64,000 nucleotides of DNA, taken from assembly GCF_014844135.1 (NCBI RefSeq), contig NZ_CP041403.1, forward strand, positions 1,302,001 through 1,366,000, in the 5' to 3' direction. Below the pieces are notes generated by a model. It was not told the DNA's origin, ran no database searches, and saw only the letters and a program-made list of their open reading frames with translations. Positions 45,192 through 55,650 of this stretch are shown here, piece after piece. Numbering within the stretch: the stretch's first letter is position 1; each line of letters opens with the position of its first letter. Source of the DNA: Arcobacter sp. FWKO B. Lineage in GTDB: Bacteria; Campylobacterota; Campylobacteria; Campylobacterales; Arcobacteraceae. A program made the translations under genes and the position numbers.

Positions 45192-46583
45192 ATGTCTAAA
45201 GAGAGTACAGAACTTGAGGTGAAATCACCTTATCGTATAAAACGATATTATATGTATATGTTAGCTACAATTGTAGCGATAGTAACGCCATTTATTACTA
45301 TAAATGGTAATCATATGTTTTTATTATCGTTTGATAAAAAGCAACTTCATTTATTGGGAATTGCGTTTGATATGCAAGAACTTTATATGATGCCATTTTT
45401 ATTAATGTTATTGTTTCTTGGTATATTTGCAGTTACAGCAATAGGTGGCCGTGCATGGTGTGGGTGGACATGTCCACAAACTATTTTTAGAGTAATTTAT
45501 AGAGATTTTATAGAAGGTAAGCTTTTAGGTCTTAGAAGAATTAAAAACAAACAAAAAGAACCAGACTGGTCAAAACCAGAAAATGCATCTAAAAGAGTTG
45601 TTGCTATTTTAATATGGTCTGCGTTATCGTTATTAGTTGCTTCAAACTTTATGTGGTATTTTATACCTCCTGAAGATTTCTTTGCATATATCTCAAATCC
45701 AACAGAACATATGTTTATGATAGGATTTGTTCTTATATTGGCTGCATTTTTAGTTTATGATGTAATCATGCTAAAAGAAGATTTTTGTGTATATATCTGT
45801 CCATATTCAAGGGTTCAGTCGGTATTGTATGATGATAATACATATCAAGCAATATATAGCACAAAAAGAGGTGGTACAATATATGATGATCAAAAAAATA
45901 AAATAATATTTAAGCAAAAAGATTTACCAGATCCTCAAAATGAGTGTACAGCTTGTGAAAGTTGTGTTACGGTTTGTCCTACTCATATAGATATTAGAAA
46001 AGGGATGCAACTAGAGTGTATTAACTGTTTAGAGTGTGTAGATGCGTGTACAACAGTTATGGGTAAACTTGGTCGTCCTTCACTTGTACAGTGGACAAGT
46101 ACAAATGAGATTGAAAAAGGACAAGAAACTAAAGTAGTAAGAAAAAATACTATTATGTATGGTGTTGCACTTGTACTTATTGTTGGAATGTTGTTTGTTA
46201 TGGGTGGTAAAAAAGAGTATATGCTACTTAATATCAACAAAACAACTCAGCTTTATCATATAGATGATGACAATAAAGTAAGTAATAACTTCTTGTTCTT
46301 ATTTCAAAATACTGAAAGAGTGGCACACGAATATAATTTAGAAGTGATTGGTGAATATGCTGATAAAATGACGATAGAGAGATTTGAGCCTTTTGAACTT
46401 AGCCCTAAAAAAATGGCTAAAAAAGTGGTTATTTTATCAACTACAGAAAAACTAGTAGATGATATTAAAAAAGATACTCCAATAACAGTACAAATTAGAG
46501 CTTATTCTACAACAGAGCCTGAAAGAGTTTCTGTTATAAGAGAAGCGGTATTTATCTATCCAAGAGCGGATAAACTAAAATAA
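45192..46583 (+). CDS. ccoG: cytochrome oxidase accessory protein CcoG (FixG/RdxA)
   Basis: CcoG is a membrane iron-sulfur protein that supplies reduced copper during assembly of cbb3-type oxidase. The 463-residue protein has about five membrane helices, the motifs RAWCGWTCPQ and CVYICPYSRVQSV, and two 4Fe-4S sets (CTACESCVTVCP, CINCLECVDAC) near residues 255-285. The Ig-like periplasmic C-terminal domain begins near residue 335. An AGGAGG ribosome site gives a secure start. The ccoNOPQ oxidase genes are not in the window. Confidence 0.95.
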   Translation: MSKESTELEVKSPYRIKRYYMYMLATIVAIVTPFITINGNHMFLLSFDKKQLHLLGIAFDMQELYMMPFLLMLLFLGIFAVTAIGGRAWCGWTCPQTIFRVIYRDFIEGKLLGLRRIKNKQKEPDWSKPENASKRVVAILIWSALSLLVASNFMWYFIPPEDFFAYISNPTEHMFMIGFVLILAAFLVYDVIMLKEDFCVYICPYSRVQSVLYDDNTYQAIYSTKRGGTIYDDQKNKIIFKQKDLPDPQNECTACESCVTVCPTHIDIRKGMQLECINCLECVDACTTVMGKLGRPSLVQWTSTNEIEKGQETKVVRKNTIMYGVALVLIVGMLFVMGGKKEYMLLNINKTTQLYHIDDDNKVSNNFLFLFQNTERVAHEYNLEVIGEYADKMTIERFEPFELSPKKMAKKVVILSTTEKLVDDIKKDTPITVQIRAYSTTEPERVSVIREAVFIYPRADKLK

Positions 46584-46603
46584 AACCCTTAGGGTTTTAT
46601 TTT
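46580..46603 (+). terminator. intrinsic terminator of ccoG
   Basis: ATAAAACCC and GGGTTTTAT form a 9-bp stem with a TTA loop immediately after the ccoG stop, followed by TTT. The symmetric A and T runs allow action on both strands. Confidence 0.75.
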
Positions 46604-46655
46604 AACTAATAATATGCATGTCGCTTTGCGACTCTTTAATTATTCATTATTAGTT
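46604..46655. repeat. nested inverted repeat downstream of ccoG
   Basis: Outer arms AACTAATAAT (46604-46613) and ATTATTAGTT (46646-46655) enclose an inner GC-rich hairpin, GTCGC-TTT-GCGAC (46620-46632). The nested form and unusual GC content for this gap resemble a small REP- or MITE-like element, or a folded RNA 3' end. Confidence 0.45.
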
Positions 46656-46663
46656 GTTAAGTA

Positions 46664-47680
46664 TTAATTAACTAAACTCCATTTGATAACTTCATCTGCA
46701 TACATAGGTACTACAATTTCAGTTTCATTCTGATAGTTTTGTGGAACTTTAAAATCAACTTTTTCTAATGTAATTGTTTTTTGTGGTGGATTGATACCAT
46801 AAATTCTTACTGCATTGTCACTTATAAATTTTTGTAAATTATCTAAGCAGTTGTGTTTTTCAAAAAGTTCTGTTAAGACCTGTAGTGCAATTGGTGCTGT
46901 AAATACTCCAGCAGCACAACCACAAGATTCTTTTTTATGTTTTGGATGTGGTGCACTGTCACTACCAAAACATACTTTTGGATGAGCTCCAAGAGCTACA
47001 TTAAGTAGTGCAGCTCTATCTTCATCCCTTTTTGCGATAGGTTTACAAAATAAGTGAGGCTTTAGCATACCCCCAGCTACATCATCTAGTGTAATTAAAA
47101 GATGGTGAAGTGTTATGGTAGCATAAAGGTTAGGATATATATCAAGCATATCAACTGCTGCTTTTGTAGTAATATGTTCCATAATAATTTTAAGATTTGG
47201 AAAAGCTGAAGCAATAGAAGCATATATAGGCATAAACTCTGCTTCTCTATCCATTACAAATCCATTAGTTTCACCATGTATACATAATGGAATACCAAGT
47301 TCACTCATTGCCTCTAGTGTAGGTCTTAGTGTTTCAACATCCATTGAACTTACACCTGTTTCACTATTAGTTGTAATTCCAGCTGGATAAAGTTTTATAG
47401 CAAGTATATCCTCTTTAACATCTGTCAAAAACTCTTTAGTATAGTTTTGAAAAAATAGTGTCATATACGGTTCAAAAGAATCACCCTTACAAGCTTGAAG
47501 TATTCTTTGTTTATATGCTACAACAGCTTCTTTTGTAGTAACTGGAGGAACAAGATTTGGCATAATAATTGCACCACTAAAAGTTTTGCTTGTAAGTGGA
47601 GCTACAAGATTAAGCATATCATTATCTCTTAAATGTAAATGCATATCAAGTGGGTTTTTAATAGTAAATGTTTTAGACAT
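46664..47680 (-). CDS. pyrC: dihydroorotase PyrC
   Basis: PyrC closes carbamoyl-aspartate to dihydroorotate in pyrimidine synthesis. The protein of about 338 residues has the binuclear-zinc HLHLRD motif at residues 13-18. Further ligands lie in AIKLYPAG (carboxylated lysine), IHGE, EHIT, LHHL and [14 protein letters not shown]. It belongs to the compact class II form. The ATG at 47680 has AAGG 6 bp upstream; the ATG at 47686 lies against that site and is unlikely. It overlaps the end of the sensor-kinase gene by 8 bp. Confidence 0.95.
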   Translation of the reverse strand: MSKTFTIKNPLDMHLHLRDNDMLNLVAPLTSKTFSGAIIMPNLVPPVTTKEAVVAYKQRILQACKGDSFEPYMTLFFQNYTKEFLTDVKEDILAIKLYPAGITTNSETGVSSMDVETLRPTLEAMSELGIPLCIHGETNGFVMDREAEFMPIYASIASAFPNLKIIMEHITTKAAVDMLDIYPNLYATITLHHLLITLDDVAGGMLKPHLFCKPIAKRDEDRAALLNVALGAHPKVCFGSDSAPHPKHKKESCGCAAGVFTAPIALQVLTELFEKHNCLDNLQKFISDNAVRIYGINPPQKTITLEKVDFKVPQNYQNETEIVVPMYADEVIKWSLVN

Positions 47681-49859
47681 TTTCATCCTTTGTTTGAATT
47701 GGTAGTTCTATAATAAAGTTTGCACCTTTAAATTCTTTATTGTCTCTTTTTATAATATCATTTGTTACATATATAGTACCATTAAAACTATTTTTTATAA
47801 TCTGATTTGACATATAAAGCCCAAGTCCAGTCCCTTGGGTTTGGTGTTTTGTTGTAAAATATGGGTCGAAGATTTTTGGTATTATATCTTCATTTATCCC
47901 ACCTCCACTATCTTTTATTGATATTTGGATGTTTGATTCATTGCTTGAAAGTGTAATCTCAACAAATCTAGAACTCTCATCTATTTTGTTCGATAAAATA
48001 GCCTCTTTTGCATTATTCAAAATATTTAAAAGAACTTGTGATAATTCTCCAGGATAGCCATAATATGGGATTTGTTTTAGGTTAAGTTGAATTTCAATCA
48101 AATGGTTTTGGTAACTTGCTTTGATTATATTATAAGTTTCATTTATTACATCAGATATAATGAACTCATTTTTTTGTTTGTCTTTTTTGAAGAAATTTCT
48201 AAAATCATCTATTGTTTTTGACAAAAAGTTTGCACTTCGTAAAATATCTGCTGATGTTTGCTCTATATCATCTGCTTCAAGTAGACCAAATTCTTGTTTG
48301 ACCTTTAATCCACTAATAGAAGATGTAATAGCACTAAGAGGTTGTCTCCATTGATGGGCAATATTACCTATCATTTCACCAAGAGCTGCTAGTCTTGATT
48401 GTTGTTGTAGGAGGAGATCTTTTTTTCTCCCTTCTTCAATTTCTATTTTAAGTGCCTCTGCAATTTCTATTTCGTGAGTTATATCATCAAGTGTAACTAT
48501 AAATATATCCTTCTCATGATACACAAAAGGTTTAACTCTTATTTTAAAATGGTGCAATATGTTATCGTATTCGATAACTGCTTTAAATTGTGTATCTTGA
48601 TTTTGGAAGATATACTCAAGCCAATTTTTATTATCTATATATTTTCTGTAAAGGTATTCTTTTTCACCTATATCAATAAAATAATCACATATACATTTTC
48701 TTGCTTTTAGAAATCCATCTATAGATTCTTTTTTTATAATAATATCAAATGTTGCTTTATTAGCGTCAATTAAAGCTTCACCATCACTTAAAATTACAAG
48801 ATTTGATTGTGCATCTAAAATATTTCTATTTAAAGTTTTTTCATCAGAGATTAGTAATAACTGTTCATTTAACTGTGTATTTAATTTATTTTGTAATTCC
48901 AAATTGGATGTAATAATTTTTGATTTTTCGTAATTTCTTAGTAAAAAAATGAAAATTGTAAATGATAAAATTAAAACGATAATAAACATCACAAGCAATA
49001 ATTTAAATGATTTAATATCAGTTTTTTCTATGGTATCAATATCTTTGAATAATATATAATATCCTAAAAGTTCATTGTCAATACCTTTTATGTGAAGTGT
49101 TTTTACAAGATAGTTATCTAAAATCTCATATTCTTGTAGATTTATGATTCGTTCAAGATTGTTTTCTAGTAAAAGGCGTGTATATTTTGGGTTTATTTCA
49201 AAAAGCGCTACATAATAATCATTTATAAAAGTGTTAGTAATAGAGTGCGTAAGTTGGCTTTTGAATTTTTTATCAACCAATACAACACTTTGGATATCAT
49301 CAAGTTCTAATCTTTTTGCAATGGAATTAAAATGGGTAATAATCTCAACAATTCCTATAAAATGTTCACCATCAAATATTGGAACCATACTTTTAAATGT
49401 CATTGTAAAAATTCCAACACTTATAGTGTTATTTAGCTGTTTTGTTTTTATCACTTCCCTTACATCTGCTCTTATATTGTAAACATTATCACCTTTTTTG
49501 TCTATCCAACTTCTGTATAGACTTGTACCAGTAGTATCAAGAATTTGGATCCAAACATTTTTGTAGTCTGTCATCTTCTTTAAATCAGTTGCAATTTTAT
49601 CCAATGATATGGTATCAAAAGTATGTTTTTTTAAGGAGTTGACTAGTTCAGAGTTTTGTGATAGTGTAAGAGCAATAGCTAATGTGCTACTTTGTTTGTC
49701 AGAAATTAGGTTTTGCACCCTTTGAGCTAAAGAGTCTGAAACTATTGTATATTTTTCATGTTCAATAATCTCAAATCTCTTTTTTATGTCAGAATAACCA
49801 TATGTTAAAATAATAATTAATACAATTAAAGTTGTTGCATATATGGTTTTTTTGTTCAT
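47673..49859 (-). CDS. sensor histidine kinase with periplasmic double-Cache-like domain
   Basis: This 728-residue kinase has membrane helices at about 5-23 and 285-310 around a 260-residue periplasmic region typical of Cache-type ligand sensors ([26 protein letters not shown]). A PAS-like domain follows ([28 protein letters not shown]). The HisKA box is [20 protein letters not shown] near residue 500, a form common in Campylobacterota, and the HATPase domain has [21 protein letters not shown] and [13 protein letters not shown]. No response regulator is adjacent, so it is an orphan kinase whose ligand is unknown. Its overlap with pyrC suggests co-transcription. Confidence 0.9.
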   Translation of the reverse strand: MNKKTIYATTLIVLIIILTYGYSDIKKRFEIIEHEKYTIVSDSLAQRVQNLISDKQSSTLAIALTLSQNSELVNSLKKHTFDTISLDKIATDLKKMTDYKNVWIQILDTTGTSLYRSWIDKKGDNVYNIRADVREVIKTKQLNNTISVGIFTMTFKSMVPIFDGEHFIGIVEIITHFNSIAKRLELDDIQSVVLVDKKFKSQLTHSITNTFINDYYVALFEINPKYTRLLLENNLERIINLQEYEILDNYLVKTLHIKGIDNELLGYYILFKDIDTIEKTDIKSFKLLLVMFIIVLILSFTIFIFLLRNYEKSKIITSNLELQNKLNTQLNEQLLLISDEKTLNRNILDAQSNLVILSDGEALIDANKATFDIIIKKESIDGFLKARKCICDYFIDIGEKEYLYRKYIDNKNWLEYIFQNQDTQFKAVIEYDNILHHFKIRVKPFVYHEKDIFIVTLDDITHEIEIAEALKIEIEEGRKKDLLLQQQSRLAALGEMIGNIAHQWRQPLSAITSSISGLKVKQEFGLLEADDIEQTSADILRSANFLSKTIDDFRNFFKKDKQKNEFIISDVINETYNIIKASYQNHLIEIQLNLKQIPYYGYPGELSQVLLNILNNAKEAILSNKIDESSRFVEITLSSNESNIQISIKDSGGGINEDIIPKIFDPYFTTKHQTQGTGLGLYMSNQIIKNSFNGTIYVTNDIIKRDNKEFKGANFIIELPIQTKDENV

Positions 49860-49881
49860 ACTTAGAAACTTATACTGCTAG

Positions 49882-50277
<396 letters not shown>

Positions 50278-50310
50278 TCACGAATTTCGATGCACTACTT
50301 ACGCAATCAT

Positions 50311-51513
50311 TTAGTACGCTCTTTTAAACTCTGGATAACTCTCCAAACCACATTCACTTACATCAAGCCCTTGTGTTTGAACATCATCACTAGCTCTTAG
50401 AGGCATTATTTTATTTATGACATATAATACTATATATGAGCTTACAAAAGCAAATAATCCAACTACAACTATCCCTTTTATTTGCCCAAGAAGTGTAATA
50501 TCATCACCATTACTTGCAAAAAGTCCAACTGCTAGTGTTCCCCATATACCATTTACCAAGTGTACAGACAATGCACCAACAGGATCATCCAGTCTTAGTT
50601 TATCAAAAAATGGTACAGCAAATACTACCAATGCTCCACCAATTCCACCTATTAAGATAGGCTGATAAATATTATATAAATCTGGTCCAGCCGTAATAGC
50701 CACAAGTCCACCTAAAGCACCATTTAATATCATAGTAATATCAAATTTTTTGTATTTTAAATACATACAAACGGCAACTACAATTGCTCCTGCAAGTCCA
50801 GCTGTATTTGTATTTAATATTGTAAGAGCTACTGCATCAGCACCCTCTTTTGAAGCCATGCTTCCAACACTTCCACCATTAAACCCAAACCAGCCAATCC
50901 ATAGCAAAAACGCCCCAAGAGTAACAAGTGGGATATTTGAAGCTGGAATTACTCTAATACCTTGGTCTGTGTATCTTCCTTTTCTAGCCCCTATTATAAG
51001 TATAGCGGCAAGCAACGCCCATCCACCAGTAGAGTGAATAACAGTAGAACCAGCTAAATCATACATACTAAGTTCTAAAAAGGTACTTTCTAGCATATTT
51101 GCACCCCAAGTCCAGTTTACCACTAGGGGATATAAAACTGTTGCCATAATAACTGTAAATATTGTAATAGGGATAACTTTTGTTCTCTCACTAATCCCTC
51201 CACTCATAATATTTATAACTTTACCAACAAAAGCTATTTGAAAAAGCAATATAGCATACTTACTTACACCATCACTTACACTATCACCAAAACCACCAAA
51301 ACCACTAAAAAAAGCTATATTGTATCCAACAAGCAAAAAACACATAGATGCAACTGCATAAATCATTGTGTTTGTCATTAAGACTGTAGATACATTTTTT
51401 GTTCTTACAATTCCAGCTTCAAGCATAGCAAAACCTGGAACCATAAATATAATTAGAGTCAAAGCAAATAACACATAAAGTGTATCTACAATGTAGAGCA
51501 TTTCATTTTCCAT
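50311..51513 (-). CDS. amt: ammonium transporter Amt
   Basis: This 400-residue channel has eleven hydrophobic segments. The family start is YVLFALTLIIFMVPGFAMLEAGIVRTKNV, and the twin-histidine environment appears in STVIHSTGGWALL and SVHLVNGIWGTLAVG. The ATG at 51513 follows a strong GGAGACAAA ribosome site; the longer frame adds 26 residues without support. The gene precedes glnB in one operon. Its promoter region is shared with the divergent regulator gene at 51625. Confidence 0.95.
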   Translation of the reverse strand: MENEMLYIVDTLYVLFALTLIIFMVPGFAMLEAGIVRTKNVSTVLMTNTMIYAVASMCFLLVGYNIAFFSGFGGFGDSVSDGVSKYAILLFQIAFVGKVINIMSGGISERTKVIPITIFTVIMATVLYPLVVNWTWGANMLESTFLELSMYDLAGSTVIHSTGGWALLAAILIIGARKGRYTDQGIRVIPASNIPLVTLGAFLLWIGWFGFNGGSVGSMASKEGADAVALTILNTNTAGLAGAIVVAVCMYLKYKKFDITMILNGALGGLVAITAGPDLYNIYQPILIGGIGGALVVFAVPFFDKLRLDDPVGALSVHLVNGIWGTLAVGLFASNGDDITLLGQIKGIVVVGLFAFVSSYIVLYVINKIMPLRASDDVQTQGLDVSECGLESYPEFKRAY

Positions 51514-51584
51514 TTTGTCTCCTTTTTCTTTCAACCATATAATTAAAATTATACTCCATTTTATAAGTTTTAAATATATTTTAG

Positions 51585-51613
51585 TGTACAATAATTATAC
51601 AGTTTTTTGTACA
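51585..51613. promoter_or_regulatory. palindromic site between amt and the divergent regulator
   Basis: TGTACAATAATTATACA (51585-51601) is a near-perfect palindrome with one mismatched pair, and a further TGTACA follows at 51608-51613, just before the regulator's ATG. The position suits an operator controlling the regulator, amt, or both. Confidence 0.45.
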
Positions 51614-51624
51614 AGGAATAATAT

Positions 51625-52377
51625 ATGCAAAGTGGCGATTTTTTAGCTTATGCCCCTATAACTAAAGAGATAATAAATTCAGCAAACTTACTTAAGAGTC
51701 TAAAAATCAATGTTCTTATTCGTGGTGATATAGGGACTGGTAAAAAAACATTGGCGAAAACTATTTCACAAAGCAGTTTGATAATAGATGCAAAAGAGTT
51801 ACAAAGTGAGATATCAGATAATGCATTTTCTACAGATTTTGATACAGTAATAATAGATCATATAGAAAATATTACAAATATTGATATGATTTTAAATTGG
51901 ATGGCAAATTGTGGACTTAGAATTATAGCTACTACAAAACAAAATGAATTAAGTCCAAAATTGGAAGATTTTTTTGCAATAAAAATATTTATACCCCCTT
52001 TGGATGAGAGAAAAGAAGATATAAAGCCTTTAGCAAATAAGTTTGCACAAGAAGCAGCACATGTACTTGGAGATGGGAAAACAAAACCTCAAAAACTTAT
52101 CATAAATACGGTGCAAAATGGCTATTCCCTAAGACAGTCTGTATTTTTTAGTTACCTTTTTGAGTCTATTAATGAGGGTGAAATAATGATGCTTTTGGAA
52201 AAGCTTATTTATGAAAGATTAGAAGGGGAAAATAATTATAGGGACTTTTTATATCTTTTTGAAACACCTTTATTAAGAGCTGCACAAAAAAAATATAAAA
52301 GTCAACTTCAGATGGCAAAACATCTTGGTCTAAATAGAGTAACATTAAGAAAAAAACTAGAACTTAATGATGTTTAA
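51625..52377 (+). CDS. NtrC-like regulator lacking the sigma-54 contact loop
   Basis: This 250-residue protein looks like a reduced enhancer-binding protein. A Walker A variant GDIGTGKKT lies near residues 33-41, Walker B appears as TVIIDHIE and the end of the AAA domain as FFAIKIFIPPLDERKEDIKPLANKF. A Fis-type helix-turn-helix closes the C-terminus (QMAKHLGLNRVTLRKKLELND). The segment between Walker A and B is shortened and no GAFTGA motif is visible. It probably does not activate sigma-54 polymerase, and may act as a simple DNA-binding regulator. It is divergent from amt-glnB and ends 4 bp over the olsF end. Confidence 0.75.
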   Translation: MQSGDFLAYAPITKEIINSANLLKSLKINVLIRGDIGTGKKTLAKTISQSSLIIDAKELQSEISDNAFSTDFDTVIIDHIENITNIDMILNWMANCGLRIIATTKQNELSPKLEDFFAIKIFIPPLDERKEDIKPLANKFAQEAAHVLGDGKTKPQKLIINTVQNGYSLRQSVFFSYLFESINEGEIMMLLEKLIYERLEGENNYRDFLYLFETPLLRAAQKKYKSQLQMAKHLGLNRVTLRKKLELNDV

Positions 52378-54059
52378 TTATTAATATATCTATTTTTTTG
52401 TGGTGTTTTGATTTTTGATATATCGACTAATATAAAACCATCTACACAGTTGGAAAAGTTTGTATCGGTGTTAAAGCCTAAAAATTTTACACCATCATCT
52501 TCACATAAATCACTATATTGTTTATATAGGGTAGGTACAACAAAGCCTACATCATTTAGTGCAGATTTTAGTATCTTAAAATCAAGTTTTTTATCATTGT
52601 ATCCAAATAAATAATTTACTTCATTTAAGTTATTTGAATATTGATATGGGTTTTTTGGTGTTACAAGATTATTTGAATCTTTAAAATAGTTGCTGTAGTA
52701 GTTTATAATTAAATCTTTTGCAATAGAAGGATAAGTACTACTTAGGCTTACTGCACCAAACATATATTTGATATTTCTATGATTTTTGAGATATGCACCA
52801 ATACCATACCATAAATAATCAAGTGCTCTAGTTCCCCAGTATTTTGGCTGTACAAAGCTTCTTCCAAGTTCTATGGAGTCTTGCAAATAGTTTGCAAACC
52901 CAGAATTATAATTAAATAAAGATGATGTATAAAAGCCATCTTCTCCATATAGTGACATTATATGATTACTATTTCCTATACGATATGAACCAACTATTTC
53001 AAGCTCTTTTTCATCCCACAATATTATGTGACTATAATATTTATCATATTTGTCAGTATCTCGCTTTTTATTTACCCCTTCACCTACTTTTCTAAATGAT
53101 AGTTCTCTTAATCTTCCTATTTCTTTAAGTATAGTAGAGTCATCTTTATATGAGTAAAGATATATTTTTTTACCATCACTAGTAGAACCTAAGACTTGAG
53201 AAGATTGAAGTTCTTCTAGTATTGCTTGCCTACTTTGAGGGTGGGCTATTGCTTTTTGGGTTGTTAAAATAGGTTTTAATTTATTTATTGAATATAGATG
53301 TTTTTTAAATAAAACAATAAGCTCTTTTTTCTTTATATGTTGAGGAATATTTTCATAAGGGATTATTTCACCTATAGTAATAGTGGCTTTTTTGTTTTGT
53401 TTATTAAACATCTCATTGGACAAAAGTAAGGTGGATATTCTTTTGTTTATAGCTGAGACGGTATAAAAAAACCAAGAGTTTTTTGCTTTTATATGAATTG
53501 GAAGAATAGGTGATTTTGAGTTAATTGCAAATGTAAGAAAACCTTTATACCATTTTGTATCTTTGATCCCATCTAATCTTGCTCTGCTTACCTCTCCACT
53601 AGGAAATATGATTACGGCTTTGCCTTGTTTGAGCTCATCTACTATTGCTTTTATATCTTGTTTGATTTGTATTTGATTGAAGTTATTTACTTTTAAAAGT
53701 AGTGGATCAAGTTGCGTAAATTGGGTTAAAAAATCATTTGCTACAATTTTTACATCTTTTCTTATACTCCCTATAATTTTAAGAAGCAATAATCCATCAA
53801 GTGCTCCAAGGGGGTGATTTGCTATTATTACAACACTCCCAGATGTAGGGATATTTTGTATTTGATTTTGTGATAGGATAATATCAAAATTAAAGTAATC
53901 CAAAATAGCCTCTACAAATTCAAATCCCATTAAGTGAGAGTTTTCTTCTAAAAAGGCATTTATTTTATCTTCGTGAATTATTTTTTGTAAAAACTTTATA
54001 ATACTTTGGTTGCCTAATGTTGGGTATTTATTTTGTATTTCTCTTTGAATACTTATCAT
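52374..54059 (-). CDS. olsF: bifunctional ornithine-lipid synthase (OlsF type)
   Basis: This 561-residue fusion has an N-terminal PlsC-type O-acyltransferase domain. Its HxxxxD motif is NHPLGALD (near residue 80), followed by FPSGEVSR. The C-terminal GNAT-like N-acyltransferase domain resembles OlsB, with GRLRELSFRKVGEG, YDKYYSHIILWDEKELEIVGSYRIG and ELGRSFVQPKYWG. That order is OlsF, which makes ornithine or related amino-acid lipids in one protein. Such phosphorus-free lipids replace phospholipids when phosphate is scarce. A Pho-box-like promoter lies upstream, consistent with that role. The head-group amino acid cannot be read from sequence. Confidence 0.85.
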   Translation of the reverse strand: MISIQREIQNKYPTLGNQSIIKFLQKIIHEDKINAFLEENSHLMGFEFVEAILDYFNFDIILSQNQIQNIPTSGSVVIIANHPLGALDGLLLLKIIGSIRKDVKIVANDFLTQFTQLDPLLLKVNNFNQIQIKQDIKAIVDELKQGKAVIIFPSGEVSRARLDGIKDTKWYKGFLTFAINSKSPILPIHIKAKNSWFFYTVSAINKRISTLLLSNEMFNKQNKKATITIGEIIPYENIPQHIKKKELIVLFKKHLYSINKLKPILTTQKAIAHPQSRQAILEELQSSQVLGSTSDGKKIYLYSYKDDSTILKEIGRLRELSFRKVGEGVNKKRDTDKYDKYYSHIILWDEKELEIVGSYRIGNSNHIMSLYGEDGFYTSSLFNYNSGFANYLQDSIELGRSFVQPKYWGTRALDYLWYGIGAYLKNHRNIKYMFGAVSLSSTYPSIAKDLIINYYSNYFKDSNNLVTPKNPYQYSNNLNEVNYLFGYNDKKLDFKILKSALNDVGFVVPTLYKQYSDLCEDDGVKFLGFNTDTNFSNCVDGFILVDISKIKTPQKNRYINN

Positions 54060-54085
54060 ATGATTGTCCCTTTTAAATTTTTTAA

Positions 54086-54127
54086 ATCTTAATATGATAT
54101 GGTTACAACAAGATTACTTATGTTACA
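54086..54127 (-). promoter_or_regulatory. candidate Pho-box promoter of olsF
   Basis: On the minus strand, TGTAAC (54107-54102) is preceded 11 bp upstream by AGTAAT (54118-54113, 4 of 6 matches). Exactly 10 bp after it comes TAAGAT (54091-54086) as a -10. This repeats the half-site, 5 bp, half-site, 10 bp, -10 layout seen at pstS and the DUF155 gene. Another TGTAAC lies at 54127-54122. Confidence 0.55.
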
Positions 54128-54135
54128 ATTGTGTA

Positions 54136-55644
54136 ATGAAAAAGATAATCTTAACAACCTTAAATGCAAGGTTTTCCCATACTTCTTTGGCTCTTAGGTA
54201 TTTGTATGCAAATTTGAATGAGCTTCAAGATGATGCAGAAATACTTGAATTTGTAATAAACTCATCACCACAAACAATAGCAGAAGAGATACTTTCACAT
54301 AGCCCAAAAATAGTTGGCATAGGTGTATATATTTGGAATGCAAGTGATGTGAGTGAAATTGTAAAAGTAATTAAAAAAGTTTCGCCAAAAACTATTGTTG
54401 TCCTTGGTGGTCCAGAGGTTAGTTACACCCCATTTAGGGTAGATTTTGATATGGCTGATTATATCATTGCTGGCGAAGGTGAAGTTGGGTTTTATAATTT
54501 ATGTAAAGAGATTTTGGATAGTAACCATTCTCAAGAGAAATATATAAAATCAGCAGGAGTTGATTTTCATGCTATTAAGTTGCCTTATGATTATTACACG
54601 GACTTTGATATACAAAATAGGCATATTTATGTAGAAAGCTCCCGTGGGTGTCCATTTGAATGTGAGTTTTGTTTGTCTTCTATTGATTTGAAGATGAGGT
54701 ATTTGCCTCTTGAAGTGATACTTTGTGAGCTTGAGAATCTTTGGGGTAGGGGTGCTAGGAATTTTAAGTTTATAGATAGGACTTTTAATGTCAAGATAAG
54801 TTATGCCAAAGCTATTTTAGAGTTTTTCCTGAGTAAGGATGAAGAGTATTTTATCCATTTTGAGGTGATTCCTGATAATTTCCCTGATGAGCTAAAATTG
54901 ATGTTGAAGCGTTTTCCTCCTCATTGTTTGCAACTTGAAGTGGGTATTCAGACACTTAATCTTGAAATAGCAAAAAATATAAAACGAAATCTAAAACTAG
55001 AAAAAATCAAAGAAAATTTGAGGTTTTTGGAAAATGAAACAAAAGCTCATCTTCATGTGGATTTGATAATTGGGCTTCCAGGGGAGAGTATAGAATCTTT
55101 TGCATCAAATCTTGATGAGTTGTATTCTCTTACAAAATGTGAGATACAACTAGGAATCCTAAAAAAGCTTTCAGGCACTACCATAAACAGACACGATATA
55201 GAATATGGTATGGTTTATAGTGATACACCACCTTATGACATCCTCAAAAATGACTTGATAGATTTTGCATTGATGCAAGATATGAAAAGATTTGCACGAT
55301 TTTGGGATATAGTATATAATAGTGGCAATTTCCAAAAAACCACAAAACTACTTTTCAAAGATGGCAAGGTGTTTGAGAATTTTTATGATTTTAGTAAGTG
55401 GCTTTATGGTAGAAGTGAATCCACTTATAAAATATCTCTGGATAGAATAGCCGAATATTTGTATGAGTATTTATCAAAAACTTATGATAAGGATATGTTA
55501 GCAACAACACTTTTGGATGATATTATGAGTATTGGAGGAAGAAAAATTCCCCCATTTTTAAAGCATTTGATACCTACAAGTTATGATGTTGCACAAAAAG
55601 AGGTCTCAAAAGCTAATAAAAGGCAACAAATAAGGGATAACTAG
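54136..55644 (+). CDS. B12-binding radical SAM protein (DUF4080 type)
   Basis: This protein of about 502 residues has an N-terminal cobalamin-binding-like domain (KIVGIGVYIWNASDVSEIV, VVLGGPEVSY). The radical SAM cluster motif CPFECEFC lies near residue 177, in VESSRGCPFECEFCLSS. The AdoMet domain runs to about residue 370 and includes LEVGIQTLN and HVDLIIGLPGES. A C-terminal helical DUF4080-like extension follows. Such proteins methylate or rearrange unknown substrates. The start is taken at MKKIILTTLNARFSHTS (54136); the longer frame would run into the Pho-box region. It is a single gene, divergent from olsF. Confidence 0.85.
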   Translation: MKKIILTTLNARFSHTSLALRYLYANLNELQDDAEILEFVINSSPQTIAEEILSHSPKIVGIGVYIWNASDVSEIVKVIKKVSPKTIVVLGGPEVSYTPFRVDFDMADYIIAGEGEVGFYNLCKEILDSNHSQEKYIKSAGVDFHAIKLPYDYYTDFDIQNRHIYVESSRGCPFECEFCLSSIDLKMRYLPLEVILCELENLWGRGARNFKFIDRTFNVKISYAKAILEFFLSKDEEYFIHFEVIPDNFPDELKLMLKRFPPHCLQLEVGIQTLNLEIAKNIKRNLKLEKIKENLRFLENETKAHLHVDLIIGLPGESIESFASNLDELYSLTKCEIQLGILKKLSGTTINRHDIEYGMVYSDTPPYDILKNDLIDFALMQDMKRFARFWDIVYNSGNFQKTTKLLFKDGKVFENFYDFSKWLYGRSESTYKISLDRIAEYLYEYLSKTYDKDMLATTLLDDIMSIGGRKIPPFLKHLIPTSYDVAQKEVSKANKRQQIRDN

Positions 55645-55650
55645 CTCCCT

